Assembly: GCA_964502145.1 (NCBI GenBank)
Contig: CAZCVI010000101.1
Span: 1 to 25,416, forward strand
DNA from: CAZCVI01 sp964502145
Lineage (GTDB): Bacteria > Acidobacteriota > Aminicenantia > UBA2199
Length of the DNA stretch: 25,416 bases
Direction: 5' to 3'
In this document: in pieces, positions 8,453 through 16,430 of the stretch
Layout of the letters: every line of letters starts with the position of its first letter
Numbering within the stretch: position 1 is the first letter of the stretch
Made by a program: the position numbers and the translations under genes
Notes under the pieces: model-generated
Database searches by the model: none
What the model saw: the letters and a program-made list of their open reading frames with translations, nothing else
What the model was told of the DNA's origin: nothing

Positions 8453-8459
8453 TATAATA
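8453..8459. promoter_or_regulatory. Overlapping divergent -10 boxes
   Basis: TATAAT on the plus strand (8453-8458) and TATTAT on the minus strand (8459-8454) overlap by 5 bp between the ECF sigma gene and the small plus-strand gene. The plus-strand box ends 6 nt before the ATG at 8465, implying a leaderless transcript. The -35 regions are weak on both strands (TTTCTT at 8430-8435 on plus; TTTGTT on minus with a 16-bp spacer), so an activator or another sigma factor may be involved. Confidence 0.4.
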
Positions 8460-8464
8460 CTCCA

Positions 8465-8809
8465 ATGGATGCAAAAACAAACATTCAAGAGGAAAAACTC
8501 TTTAATATTTTGAATCCCAAGAGTGCCAATAAGGAGTTCAAAATTACCTTGCGATTTCAAAAGAATTTGTCCAAAAATTACCAGGAGGCAGTCATACTGG
8601 CCAAAAAGAACCGGTTTTTCATGGAAGAAGGCGCTGGCGATTTTTATAAAATCTATGTCAGCTTCTACCCGGACGACGTGGAAGAATTATACCAGCTTTT
8701 CGAATTGATCAAAGAGCAGGAAACCACCCGGATTTATCTGAACAACAAATTGATCCCTTATATCCAAGATTTATGGCTTTTCTTGATGTGGTTTTACAGG
8801 ATAAAGTGA
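8465..8809 (+). CDS. Small protein of unknown function (114 residues)
   Basis: I do not recognise the family. The sequence is MDAKTNIQEEKLFNILNPKS followed by a mixed charged and aromatic domain, ending in PYIQDLWLFLMWFYRIK. The C-terminal aromatic cluster could be a partly buried amphipathic helix. No signal peptide is seen. ATG 8465 is preferred over the in-frame ATG 8447 because the latter lies upstream of the predicted -10 box at 8453-8458. No Shine-Dalgarno sequence is present, so translation may be leaderless. It is divergent from the ECF sigma operon and upstream of a TPR lipoprotein. Confidence 0.6.
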   Translation: MDAKTNIQEEKLFNILNPKSANKEFKITLRFQKNLSKNYQEAVILAKKNRFFMEEGAGDFYKIYVSFYPDDVEELYQLFELIKEQETTRIYLNNKLIPYIQDLWLFLMWFYRIK

Positions 8810-8940
8810 CTGGCATGGAAACAAAAATGGAAACGGACATGATGGTTGACTTGAAGACAAACTTGGCAATGATTGTTTTAACAAAACGCATGACTTTTAG
8901 GAAATATTCTATTATAAATTTGATTTTAGAGGAGGAATAG
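8773..8940 (+). CDS. Possible 55-residue ORF overlapping the previous gene
   Basis: The ATG at 8773 lies in another frame inside the end of the 114-residue gene. The frame stays open to TAG at 8938-8940, which directly abuts the ATG of the TPR lipoprotein. It reads MAFLDVVLQDKVTGMETKME and ends FRKYSIINLILEEE. No ribosome binding site is obvious. It could be a coupled small gene, a displaced C-terminus after a frameshift, or chance. Confidence 0.25.
   Translation: MAFLDVVLQDKVTGMETKMETDMMVDLKTNLAMIVLTKRMTFRKYSIINLILEEE
8890..8918 (+). promoter_or_regulatory. Predicted promoter of the TPR lipoprotein gene
   Basis: ATGACT (8890-8895), a 17-bp spacer and TATAAA (8913-8918). The transcript would start about 16 nt before the ATG at 8941 and carry the GAGGAGG site. 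Confidence 0.4.
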
Positions 8941-10197
8941 ATGAAGAAGAACGTATCTTCAATATTAGTGGTGTTTGTAGTACTCGTGTTTGTGGCTAAT
9001 TTTTCGGCCTGCGAAAAGTTCAAGGTCTCCAATCTGAAGGCGAACTACCAATTGAAAAAAGCCAATGGTTACTATATGGAAGAAAAGTATAAAAAAGCGG
9101 TCGAGTGTTATGAAGAGGCGCTTTCATTTAATCCGGAGATGAAGTTCATCTACCTGTACCTGGGCACCAGTTATAGTTCCATTTATCGGCCAGGGAAAGA
9201 TGATGATCCCCGCAACAAAACCTACGCAGAGAAGGGTATTCAGTACCTGAAAATGGCGGAACAAAATGAACCGGAAAATGAAACAGTGGTCTTGGCTTTA
9301 GGCGATCTGTACGACAAACTCGGCAATATTGAAGAAGCAGAGAAATGCTATCTGAAAATATTGTCGAAAAAAGCCGACGACCCCAAATCCTATTACACGC
9401 TGGCTAATTTTTACTCCAAAAATAACAAGATTGATTCTGCCGATGCCATGTATCTCAAACGCATTGAGTTGAATCCACAGGACGCCGAAGGGTATCATTA
9501 TTACGTGGGTTTCTTACAGGATCAACGTCGTTGGAGTGATGCGGTGACCAACCATGAAAAACGGCTTTATGCATTGTTAGACCCTTCTATTGTGATGACG
9601 ATTCGCGAAGTGGGCACGTTGAAACAGGATGCCGAGAGTATCACCAAAATCGAATCCTTAATCGCCACCTACCAGAAAAATACCAAGGTCGATAAGGCAG
9701 AAAAACAACGGCTGATTGACGAGGCCAAACAGAAATTGGAAGGAAAACTTTCACTGGATGCCACCAACAAAAAAATCGCCGAATTGCAAGCCCAGATTCA
9801 AGAAAGAATCACCAAAGCGGAAACCACTATCCAGGGATTTGATGAAAAAAAGAAACAGGAAATTGCCGAAGCCTATTACTCTATTGGTAATGTCTGTTGG
9901 AACTGGAGTTACCAATCCCCCGAGGATGTGATGTCTGCCCAGGAACGGGACCCAATCATTGAGAAAGGTATGAGAACTCTCCAAAAGGCCATTGATATCT
10001 TGCCCGATTATGCCAACCCCTATTCTTATATGGGCTTGCTCTGGCGAGAAAAAATCAAAATCAATGCAGCCAAGAAAGATGAGTACGTGAAGAAGAACGA
10101 AGAGTATAACAAAAAGTTCATCAATATTTACCAACGTGTTCAGAAGAGCGAAGCATATCGTAAAGAATTGGAAGACATCGGTAAAGAAGAAAAGTAA
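8941..10197 (+). CDS. TPR-repeat lipoprotein
   Basis: 418 residues. The signal peptide ends in FVANFSAC (Cys24), a lipobox with Phe in place of Leu, so the protein is probably lipid-anchored in the envelope. TPR motifs follow: ANGYYMEEKYKKAVECYEEALSFNP (about 41-65), LGDLYDKLGNIEEAEKCYLKILSK (about 120-143) and TLANFYSKNNKIDSADAMYLKRIELNP (about 152-178). A charged coiled-coil stretch (about 240-310, KLSLDATNKKIAELQAQIQE) comes next, and then another TPR-like block ending near MRTLQKAIDILPDYANPYSYMG. The family scaffolds protein complexes; the partner is unknown. GAGGAGG sits upstream of the ATG and a rho-independent terminator follows. It is probably a single transcription unit. Confidence 0.88.
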   Translation: MKKNVSSILVVFVVLVFVANFSACEKFKVSNLKANYQLKKANGYYMEEKYKKAVECYEEALSFNPEMKFIYLYLGTSYSSIYRPGKDDDPRNKTYAEKGIQYLKMAEQNEPENETVVLALGDLYDKLGNIEEAEKCYLKILSKKADDPKSYYTLANFYSKNNKIDSADAMYLKRIELNPQDAEGYHYYVGFLQDQRRWSDAVTNHEKRLYALLDPSIVMTIREVGTLKQDAESITKIESLIATYQKNTKVDKAEKQRLIDEAKQKLEGKLSLDATNKKIAELQAQIQERITKAETTIQGFDEKKKQEIAEAYYSIGNVCWNWSYQSPEDVMSAQERDPIIEKGMRTLQKAIDILPDYANPYSYMGLLWREKIKINAAKKDEYVKKNEEYNKKFINIYQRVQKSEAYRKELEDIGKEEK

Positions 10198-10233
10198 TAC
10201 TGTTGTATTAATGCCTTCGGGCAACAAACATAG

Positions 10234-10290
10234 GAGCTAGGCTACAACAGGTCGATTGAATCGTCAGTGTTGTACGCCTGGCTCTTTTTT
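10234..10290 (+). terminator. Rho-independent terminator after the TPR lipoprotein gene
   Basis: GAGCTAGGCTACAAC (10234-10248) pairs with GTTGTACGCCTGGCTC (ending 10284), with a loop of about 20 nt and then TTTTTT. The following 10291-10440 shows only purine-rich sequence with no gene that I can support. Confidence 0.8.
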
Positions 10291-10443
10291 GTTCGTCTCC
10301 CCCCAAGCCCATATCAGCCAGAGTATTTTTCTGCACCATTGACAGTTTGAGGAGAAGTGAGGAGTTTTTTGGACTCTGATGAGCAAATAGGGGGAAGATG
10401 AGGTCTTGGGTCAGGCTGATTGATGAATAAGAGGGGTATCATG

Positions 10444-10563
10444 AATTCACCAACAAGTTTCAGAAAAAATTGGACTATCTGGACTTACTGGACTTCACAA
10501 AACCGGTGATTTTTCAAGCTTGTCCAGTATGTCCAACCCTTTTTAAAACTTGGTGGTGGATTT
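10444..10563. repeat. Inverted-repeat element D with TGGAC/GTCCA 9-nt units
   Basis: The terminal repeat AATTCACCAACAAGTTT (10444-10460) pairs imperfectly with AAACTTGGTGGTGGATTT (10546-10563). Inside, three units TGGACTATC, TGGACTTAC, TGGACTTCA (10471-10497) face GTCCAGTAT and GTCCAACCC (10522-10539). The left flank TTTCAGAAAAAA is nearly the same as in the element near 23016, so the two are copies of one family. Confidence 0.75.
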
Positions 10564-10579
10564 AACACGTCATTAGGGA

Positions 10580-10608
10580 TTGCTAAAAAAAAGAAAATTA
10601 TTTACAAT
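10580..10608 (+). promoter_or_regulatory. Predicted promoter of the S9 peptidase gene
   Basis: TTGCTA (10580-10585), a 17-bp spacer and TACAAT (10603-10608). The -10 box ends 6 nt before an in-frame ATG at 10615, where transcription would start. The translation start with a ribosome binding site is 90 nt further on. Confidence 0.5.
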
Positions 10609-10704
10609 AGTACCATGTGTTGTATAAATCAAAAGATTACACTTTTTCTGGGCTTCCGAATCAGTCCAGTGCCGCCCAGTTCACCCATTACGGAGGATAA
10701 ACGA

Positions 10705-13599
10705 ATGATACTATTGAAAAACACTGCTAAAAATATATATGACAGGCGGCTGACTCGTTGCAGGCGAGACTACTGCTTGTTACTGGTCACGATGATCATG
10801 GTTAGTCTTCTGTTCCCGATACACATGGCACGGGCGGCGGAAAAAAAACCGCTCACGCTCCAAGATATCATGAAATTCAAGGAAATCCACAGCCCGGCTA
10901 TTTCGGAACAAGGCGATTGGGTCTATTATGCGACAAAACCAGACCGGGGCAATGGGGAAACAATCACGGTGTCGCTGCTCTCACAAAAATCCTATACAAT
11001 CCCCCAAGGATCAAGCCCAGTGATGACAAAAAATGGAAAATGGCTGGCTACTACACTACTCCCTGATTTCGCGGCACTGGAAAAGGAAGAAAACACGAAA
11101 AAAGGCAAAGATTCAAAACTGAAGAACGGAATGGCTCTACTGGATACGACGACGGGAAAGATTATCCAGGTGGAAAAGGTTAAATCGTTCGCCTTTTCGG
11201 ATGATTCAGAATGGCTGTTTTATACGCTTTTTGCGGAAGAAAAAAAGGCAGAGAGCAAAAAAGAAGACATCCAAAAAGAACCTGAGCAAGAAGAACCAAA
11301 AACAGAGACTTATCAGGTAGTATTACGCCGCTTGACTGATGGACATGAGTTCCCCATGACGGGTTTGGTTAATATAATGTTCGACCCCGCCTCGCGGTTC
11401 CTCGCTTATTCTGTTTTGGACGAGGAAAACGGAACTTTAAATGGTCTGTATGTCCGGGATTTAAAGAAAGACGATGCCAGGGTTAAAAAAATCCACGGTC
11501 AACCTCTGGACCGTTATAGTAATTTGGCCTGGAGCAAAACAAAATCACGTCTGGCTTTTATTTATCATAAAAAAAAGGAGCCAACCAAGACGAGTGAGGG
11601 CGAGAAAACGAAACCGAACAAGATATTCTCTTCAACGCTGGAAATCTGGGAAGGCCAAAAAGACAAAGTGCATACTCCGATTGCCAAACAACAGATGCCA
11701 GTGGGTTGGTTACTACCGGCAGACAATGAATTAAGCTGGAGTGAAGACGAGGATCGCCTGTTCTTCGGTTTAAAACCGGCTGTGGAATATTTATGGAGTC
11801 AACCGGAACCAAAAGCAGAGGAAAAACAAGATATTTACGATATCCCAAGCCTGTTGGAAAATCGGGGGGTTGATGTATGGCACTGGTTAGACCCTTATAT
11901 TAATACGCAGCAAAAAATGGAATGGGAAAAGTTCACGAAACGAATATACACGGCGATTTATTTCTTCAATGAAGGTCGCTATCTGCAATTGGCCACGGCA
12001 GACCTGCCTGAAACGAACCGGGTGGAAAACCCGGATTACACGCTGGGCTTTTCCGATCTGCCCTATCGCCGCGATCTTACCTGGGACGGTCGCTACAAGG
12101 ACGTATATTATATTAACATGTGGAACGGCGCCCGTAAAAAAATACTGACGCGCTACGCCTATGACGTCGCACTCTCTTTTTATGGGCGCTTTATTGTTTA
12201 TTATCTGGATAAACACTGGTACTTGTTTGATATTCGCAATAATACCACACGCAACCTGACTGCGGAAATTCCGACACCTTTTTACAATGAAAATCACGAT
12301 TCTCCCAGTGCTGTTCCCGGCTATGGCATGGCTGGCTGGACAGAAAACGATCGCGCGGTGTTGATATATGATAAATACGATATCTGGGAATTCTCGACAA
12401 CGTCCACATCGGCTATATGTTTGACGGGGAACCTGGGACGAAAGAACAAACTGATTTTCCGGGTCACCAAAACAGACCCACAACAAAAATTTATTAAATC
12501 AGGGGCGAGTTTGCTGCTATCGGCTTACTCGGATACAGAAAAATACACGGCGTTTTATGGGGGTCACGAGGGAAAAATAGGGGCCGAACCATTGCTCTTT
12601 ATGCCAGATCGCTCCTATAGGTTCTTGATGAAAGCAAAACAAGGGGATCACATCCTTTTTACCCGTGAAAATTTCCAGGAGTTTCCAGATCTCTGGGTAT
12701 GTGGCAGCGATTTTAAAACCCCAAGGCAAATATCTTACACCAACCCGCAGCAACAGGATTTCTTGTGGGGCAAAGCGGAATTGATTGAATGGCTTAGTTT
12801 TGATGGCAAACCCTTGCAGGGGGTGGTAATTAAACCGGAAAATTATGAGCCAGCGAAACGTTACCCGGTGTTGGTGTATTATTACGAATCGTTCAGCCAG
12901 GAACTTTACCGCTACAATCAGGTTGTGATCAATCATCGTCCCTGTTTTCCCTATTATACGGGCAATGGTTATGTTTTATTTTTACCTGATATTCAGTTTG
13001 AAGTTGGGCGGCCTGGTTTTTCTGCGGCCAAGTGTTTGGTTCCTGGTGTGCAGAGGTTGATTGATTTGGGTATTGCTGATGGCAAACGAATCGGATTGCA
13101 TGGGCATTCTTGGAGTGGGTATCAGACTGCTTTTATTATTACACAGAGCGATATTTTTGCGGCTGCGATTGCGGGCGCACCGGTGGCCAATATGACGAGT
13201 GCATATAATGGTATTCGTTTGGAGAATGGAGTGGCCCGGCAGTTTCAATATGAAAAAGAACAGAGCCGCATCGGTTTGGGATTGGTGGAGGCGCCCTTGC
13301 TTTATTTGGAAAACTCACCTATATTTTATGCTGATCGCATTCATACACCGTTGTTGATTGAGTTTGGCGATAAAGATGGCGCTGTGCCCTGGCAACAGGG
13401 GATAGAATTGTATCTGACGATGAGACGTTTGAATAAAAATTGTATCTTTTTGCAATACAATGACGAACCGCATCACCTGAAAAAGTATCCGAACAAACTG
13501 GATTATACTATAAAAATGAAGGAGTACCTGGACCATTATCTGAAAGGCGAACCGGCCCCAAAATGGATGACGGAAGGTGTCCCCTTTCGCAAGAAATAA
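10705..13599 (+). CDS. Exported S9-family (prolyl oligopeptidase-type) serine peptidase
   Basis: 964 residues from the ATG at 10705. This start has GGAGG 8 nt upstream and opens with a basic stretch and a hydrophobic signal segment (LLLVTMIMVSLLFPIHMARA). The in-frame ATG at 10615 would bury the signal peptide. The N-terminal two thirds form the expected beta-propeller, beginning KKPLTLQDIMKFKEIHSPAIS, with Lys/Glu-rich insertions (EEKKAESKKEDIQKEPEQ). The C-terminal alpha/beta-hydrolase domain has the nucleophile in GHSWSG (Ser802), the acid in GDKDGAVPW (Asp891) and the histidine in DEPHHL (His923). The family cleaves peptides or acyl-peptides, here outside the cytoplasm. Codons at about 12960-13370 look more T-rich than the rest (impression only). 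An RpiR regulator follows 48 nt downstream. Confidence 0.92.
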   Translation: MILLKNTAKNIYDRRLTRCRRDYCLLLVTMIMVSLLFPIHMARAAEKKPLTLQDIMKFKEIHSPAISEQGDWVYYATKPDRGNGETITVSLLSQKSYTIPQGSSPVMTKNGKWLATTLLPDFAALEKEENTKKGKDSKLKNGMALLDTTTGKIIQVEKVKSFAFSDDSEWLFYTLFAEEKKAESKKEDIQKEPEQEEPKTETYQVVLRRLTDGHEFPMTGLVNIMFDPASRFLAYSVLDEENGTLNGLYVRDLKKDDARVKKIHGQPLDRYSNLAWSKTKSRLAFIYHKKKEPTKTSEGEKTKPNKIFSSTLEIWEGQKDKVHTPIAKQQMPVGWLLPADNELSWSEDEDRLFFGLKPAVEYLWSQPEPKAEEKQDIYDIPSLLENRGVDVWHWLDPYINTQQKMEWEKFTKRIYTAIYFFNEGRYLQLATADLPETNRVENPDYTLGFSDLPYRRDLTWDGRYKDVYYINMWNGARKKILTRYAYDVALSFYGRFIVYYLDKHWYLFDIRNNTTRNLTAEIPTPFYNENHDSPSAVPGYGMAGWTENDRAVLIYDKYDIWEFSTTSTSAICLTGNLGRKNKLIFRVTKTDPQQKFIKSGASLLLSAYSDTEKYTAFYGGHEGKIGAEPLLFMPDRSYRFLMKAKQGDHILFTRENFQEFPDLWVCGSDFKTPRQISYTNPQQQDFLWGKAELIEWLSFDGKPLQGVVIKPENYEPAKRYPVLVYYYESFSQELYRYNQVVINHRPCFPYYTGNGYVLFLPDIQFEVGRPGFSAAKCLVPGVQRLIDLGIADGKRIGLHGHSWSGYQTAFIITQSDIFAAAIAGAPVANMTSAYNGIRLENGVARQFQYEKEQSRIGLGLVEAPLLYLENSPIFYADRIHTPLLIEFGDKDGAVPWQQGIELYLTMRRLNKNCIFLQYNDEPHHLKKYPNKLDYTIKMKEYLDHYLKGEPAPKWMTEGVPFRKK

Positions 13600-13647
13600 G
13601 GGCATGAGGCAGGAATACCCGAATAGAAGTCATATTAAGGAGTAGTC

Positions 13648-14502
13648 ATGAATACAAAAATTGATTTAAAAGATAAGATTCGCAATGGCATAGATAGTTA
13701 TTCCCGGATCCAAAAAAAACTGGCTTATTTCCTGGTGGAAAATTGGAATGAAATTCCCTTGATGTCCATTGAACCAATAGCCAAGGAAACGGGGGTTAGT
13801 ACGGCCACTATTACCCGCTTTTTCAGAAGATTCAATTTTAAAGGATTCTATGATTTTAAAGAAAGCATCAAGGGTGAGCTCAAAGAGACGGTCAATCCGA
13901 TGAAACGGTTTAAAGTACTCAGAACCAACCTGAATGCCCGGGACTCGTTGGTGCAGGTTGCCAAGCAGGACATTAAAAACATCAACAAGTTGCTCTCCAC
14001 TATTAAAGAAGATTCCTTCCGCGAGATGGTGCGCATGGTGGAGAAAGCGGATCGCGTTTATGCGTTTGGCACGAATGTTTCTTCTATATTGGCGCATATG
14101 ACCGCCTATCTTTTTAACCAGATTGGCAAAGAGACCCACTGCCTTGATGAGGGTCCATTTACTGTTGAAGAAAAGATATTACAATTGCGCAAAGAGGATT
14201 TATTGATCTTTTTTTCCTTTTATCCCTACTCCCGTTCGACCATTGAATTCGCCCGCTTGGTTAAGTTTCACGGTTTGCCAATGATCAGTGTTTCTGATAA
14301 TGCGCACTCCCCTATTTCTGAATTTGCCTCCATGGTATTGGCTATTCCCAGGGAAAACATCCTGTTCACCACTTCCACCGCCGCGTTTTCCGTGTTGATT
14401 AATGCCATTGCCACGGAATTGGCTTTAAAAAATAAAACAGCACTGATGCAGAAGATTGAAGCGGCAGATGAAAGCCTCAAAGGCTTCTATTTTTTCAGTT
14501 AA
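13648..14502 (+). CDS. RpiR/MurR-family transcriptional regulator
   Basis: 284 residues. The N-terminal HTH_6 domain (about 1-77) has IQKKLAYFLVENWNEIPLMS and IAKETGVSTATITRFFRRFNFKGF, the usual DNA-reading helix. A SIS sugar-phosphate-binding domain covers about 128-255 (RVYAFGTNVSSILAHM, then DLLIFFSFYPYSRSTIEFARL). Members sense phosphosugars and usually control sugar or amino-sugar catabolism or cell-wall recycling. No sugar genes lie nearby, so the target is unknown. AAGGAG sits 6 nt before the ATG. It probably shares the transcript of the S9 peptidase. Its 3' end overlaps the convergent anti-sigma gene by 8 nt. Confidence 0.9.
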   Translation: MNTKIDLKDKIRNGIDSYSRIQKKLAYFLVENWNEIPLMSIEPIAKETGVSTATITRFFRRFNFKGFYDFKESIKGELKETVNPMKRFKVLRTNLNARDSLVQVAKQDIKNINKLLSTIKEDSFREMVRMVEKADRVYAFGTNVSSILAHMTAYLFNQIGKETHCLDEGPFTVEEKILQLRKEDLLIFFSFYPYSRSTIEFARLVKFHGLPMISVSDNAHSPISEFASMVLAIPRENILFTTSTAAFSVLINAIATELALKNKTALMQKIEAADESLKGFYFFS

Positions 14503-15223
14503 CCTTTAATTTGTCCATCAATGCTTTGGCTTTCTGCGAATAAGGGCTGAACATTTCCGCCAGATTCTCCAGCAACACCAGAGCTTGGCTTTTTTTATCC
14601 AAACGCAATAATGCGATTGCTTTATAATACACGGCCTCGTCATAATAGGCGGGGTTCATCACAGTAATAATCGTATCAAACCCTGTTACCGCCTCTTCTG
14701 GTTGGTCGGTAAAAAGCAAACAGATGCTCTGGAAAAAAGTAAGCTGTACATTTGTGTTATCCCCTGCAATTTGATTCATAAGACGCAGTGCTTGCCCATA
14801 TTTTTTTTGATTGTAATAAGCCATTGCCTCGTCAAATTTAAGTTCCCTTTCCCTGTGATTACTATCCAGACCCGCGCGGGTTTCCATCTTCATGTAGAGT
14901 GGAGCGGGAATATCAGAGATTTCAATCAGGTCTCGCCTCTGCGCCCGCGAAGTGATTGTCCAGAGGGAAATTAATGTTACCAGCACCATCGCAGCCAAGG
15001 ACAGCATTGGTTTCCAATGGAGTTGCCACCAGAGTTGCAAAGTCTGGTTCGTGCTCCCAGTCACAATATGTATTTCTTTTGCATGTAAGCGCTCCGCTAT
15101 TTGTAATTCGCTAAAACACCCATCGCATGCAAAATAATGCTCTTCAAAAGTCTCTTGTTCTGCTGTAGAGAGTTCTCCCCTAAGATAGCGGTCAATCTGG
15201 GCAGTAAATTCCTTGCATATCAT
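14495..15223 (-). CDS. Zinc-finger anti-sigma factor with TPR-like periplasmic domain
   Basis: 242 residues from ATG 15223, chosen for AGAGG 6 nt upstream and because the zf-HC2 domain then starts normally (MICKEFTAQIDRYL). A GTG at 15265, overlapping the sigma stop, is the alternative. The cytoplasmic zinc finger has HYFACDGC (HxxxCxxC) at about 29-36, the mark of ECF anti-sigma factors. One membrane helix follows (MLSLAAMVLVTLISLWTI, about 73-90). The outer part (about 125-242) has TPR-like helices (FDEAMAYYNQKKYGQALRLM ... LLRLDKKSQALVLLENL). It should bind and hold the sigma factor encoded just upstream until an envelope signal releases it. Convergent with the RpiR gene. Confidence 0.88.
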   Translation of the reverse strand: MICKEFTAQIDRYLRGELSTAEQETFEEHYFACDGCFSELQIAERLHAKEIHIVTGSTNQTLQLWWQLHWKPMLSLAAMVLVTLISLWTITSRAQRRDLIEISDIPAPLYMKMETRAGLDSNHRERELKFDEAMAYYNQKKYGQALRLMNQIAGDNTNVQLTFFQSICLLFTDQPEEAVTGFDTIITVMNPAYYDEAVYYKAIALLRLDKKSQALVLLENLAEMFSPYSQKAKALMDKLKVN

Positions 15224-15261
15224 ATGGAGCCTCTTTTGAAATCTGTTGTTTAAATCCGTGT

Positions 15262-15837
15262 TCACATAAATAATATATCTTTACGCTTTAAAATCTCACT
15301 TTTGATTTTTTTTAATGCTCTTTCTTTTCTCACGCTTACATAGTGTTTCGTTTTTTTGAGCAACGCTGCCACGTCGCCGATGTCATTCTCTTTTAAATAA
15401 AACTCTTTAAGAATAATGCGGTCTACTTCTGGCAGTTTCGCCACGTGTGATTGGATAATATCATTCAGTGTTTTATTACTTAGCCGGTTCTCTTCTTCAA
15501 AGTCATAGGTCAGCTCCATTTGTTCTTCCCCTTTTTTTTGAATATTGCCCGCCCGTTTTTGGTTATAGAAAAAATTAAACATCACCCGTTTGGCAATCCC
15601 GAAGATAAAAGGGGCGATAAAATGATCTGCGGTGATCTTGTTTTTCTCAAGCCCGGCAAAAAAAGAGGCAAAAACCTCTTGTACGAGATCGTCGTAACTA
15701 TCCTGGCCCCGGATGCGCATGCGGAAGTACACAAATAATCGACCATTGAATTTTTTAATCAATTCCTGCTGGGCTGCCCGCTCCTTTGCTGCTAAACGTT
15801 CGAATAGTGGCGCCTGGTTGTTCATTGTGCTGTTCAT
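15262..15837 (-). CDS. RNA polymerase sigma factor, ECF family (locus 2)
   Basis: 191 residues. Region 2 is seen in RGQDSYDDLVQEVFASFFAGL (about 43-63) and HFIAPFIFGIAKRVMFNFFY. Region 4 is seen in LPEVDRIILKEFYLKENDIGDVAALLKKTKHYVSVRKERALKKI (about 133-177). The second of these is shorter and less typical than in the other two sigma genes. The ATG overlaps the stop of the upstream exported gene in ATGA. An alternative start is Met5. It is coupled to the zinc-finger anti-sigma downstream. Confidence 0.88.
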   Translation of the reverse strand: MNSTMNNQAPLFERLAAKERAAQQELIKKFNGRLFVYFRMRIRGQDSYDDLVQEVFASFFAGLEKNKITADHFIAPFIFGIAKRVMFNFFYNQKRAGNIQKKGEEQMELTYDFEEENRLSNKTLNDIIQSHVAKLPEVDRIILKEFYLKENDIGDVAALLKKTKHYVSVRKERALKKIKSEILKRKDILFM

Positions 15838-16256
15838 TGTGCTTGCGCCTGCACCATTTTGAGCAAACGGTTGTTGGAAAAATTTGTTTCCGGGAAAACC
15901 TTCAACAGATTTATTTCGACGGCCACTTCCAGGGCATTGGGAACCCTGAAGTTGGTACGAAAAAGAGTGTCGCCCTGTTTTTTAAAAAGCGTTGTCGCCA
16001 TGTATTTCACTTTGTATTCCGCCCGTTTGACATTATTGATATAGATGATCAGGAAAACTTTCTCCAGCAGTTCCGGTGTCAGTTTCACCTCAATATTGGT
16101 CTTATTTTCCAAGAGAATATGAATAAACCCGTCTGTTTCCACGCGAATATCTTTAACTGCAAAATCGACGTCAGTCACTGCCATTAATTCGCCTGCCAGT
16201 ATACAACAACCCATTAACACAACAACCCACACACCCAAAAGATTATTTCTGCTCAT
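15834..16256 (-). CDS. Small exported CARDB-like protein
   Basis: 140 residues. A hydrophobic signal segment (LLGVWVVVLMGCCILAGELMA) is followed by one beta-sandwich-like domain. The pattern DFAVKDIRVETDGFIHILLENKT ... NNVKRAEYKV ... FPETNFSNNRLLKMV looks like the CARDB/APHP adhesion-type fold, which typically ends in an N-E-x-N-N segment. It is the first gene of the operon, ahead of the sigma and anti-sigma genes, with a strong promoter and a weak ribosome binding site. A role as sensor or as target of the sigma factor is inferred. Confidence 0.7.
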   Translation of the reverse strand: MSRNNLLGVWVVVLMGCCILAGELMAVTDVDFAVKDIRVETDGFIHILLENKTNIEVKLTPELLEKVFLIIYINNVKRAEYKVKYMATTLFKKQGDTLFRTNFRVPNALEVAVEINLLKVFPETNFSNNRLLKMVQAQAQ

Positions 16257-16293
16257 GTTCTATCCATAATGGAACTGCTTCATTGATGATGTT

Positions 16294-16322
16294 AATATAT
16301 AACATAAAAAAAATTATTTCAA
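16294..16322 (-). promoter_or_regulatory. Predicted promoter of the CARDB-like/sigma/anti-sigma operon
   Basis: On the minus strand, TTGAAA (16322-16317), a 17-bp spacer with eight T in a row, and TATATT (16299-16294). The expected 5' leader is about 30 nt. Confidence 0.6.
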
Positions 16323-16368
16323 GGAAAAACAAATTTTTAATGTAAACCTTTTTCAGGAAGCCATCGTT

Positions 16369-16377
16369 TGCTATTAT
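16369..16377 (+). promoter_or_regulatory. Extended -10 promoter candidate for the third ECF operon
   Basis: TGCTATTAT at 16369-16377 is an extended -10 box (TGn plus TATTAT); a weak TTTTTC lies 17 bp upstream. A second TAAAAT (16418-16423) ends 7 nt before the sigma ATG but has no -35 match. Confidence 0.35.
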
Positions 16378-16430
16378 GACAGACAAAATGAAACAAGCAA
16401 AATGAAACAGAAACAAGTAAAATACGACGC

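Noticed and set aside
9751..10227. Hydrophobic minus-strand ORF opposite the TPR lipoprotein
   Set aside because: The Leu/Phe-rich sequence is the antisense of Lys/Glu-rich codons in a well-supported gene, a common artefact.
10615..10704. 30-residue N-terminal extension of the S9 peptidase
   Set aside because: It would place residues ahead of a typical signal peptide. The GGAGG-preceded ATG at 10705 is better, although the promoter position at 10603-10608 leaves a leaderless start formally possible.
11887..12486. 199-residue antisense ORF inside the S9 peptidase gene
   Set aside because: It mirrors the coding strand of a well-supported gene, shows no domain and has no ribosome binding site.
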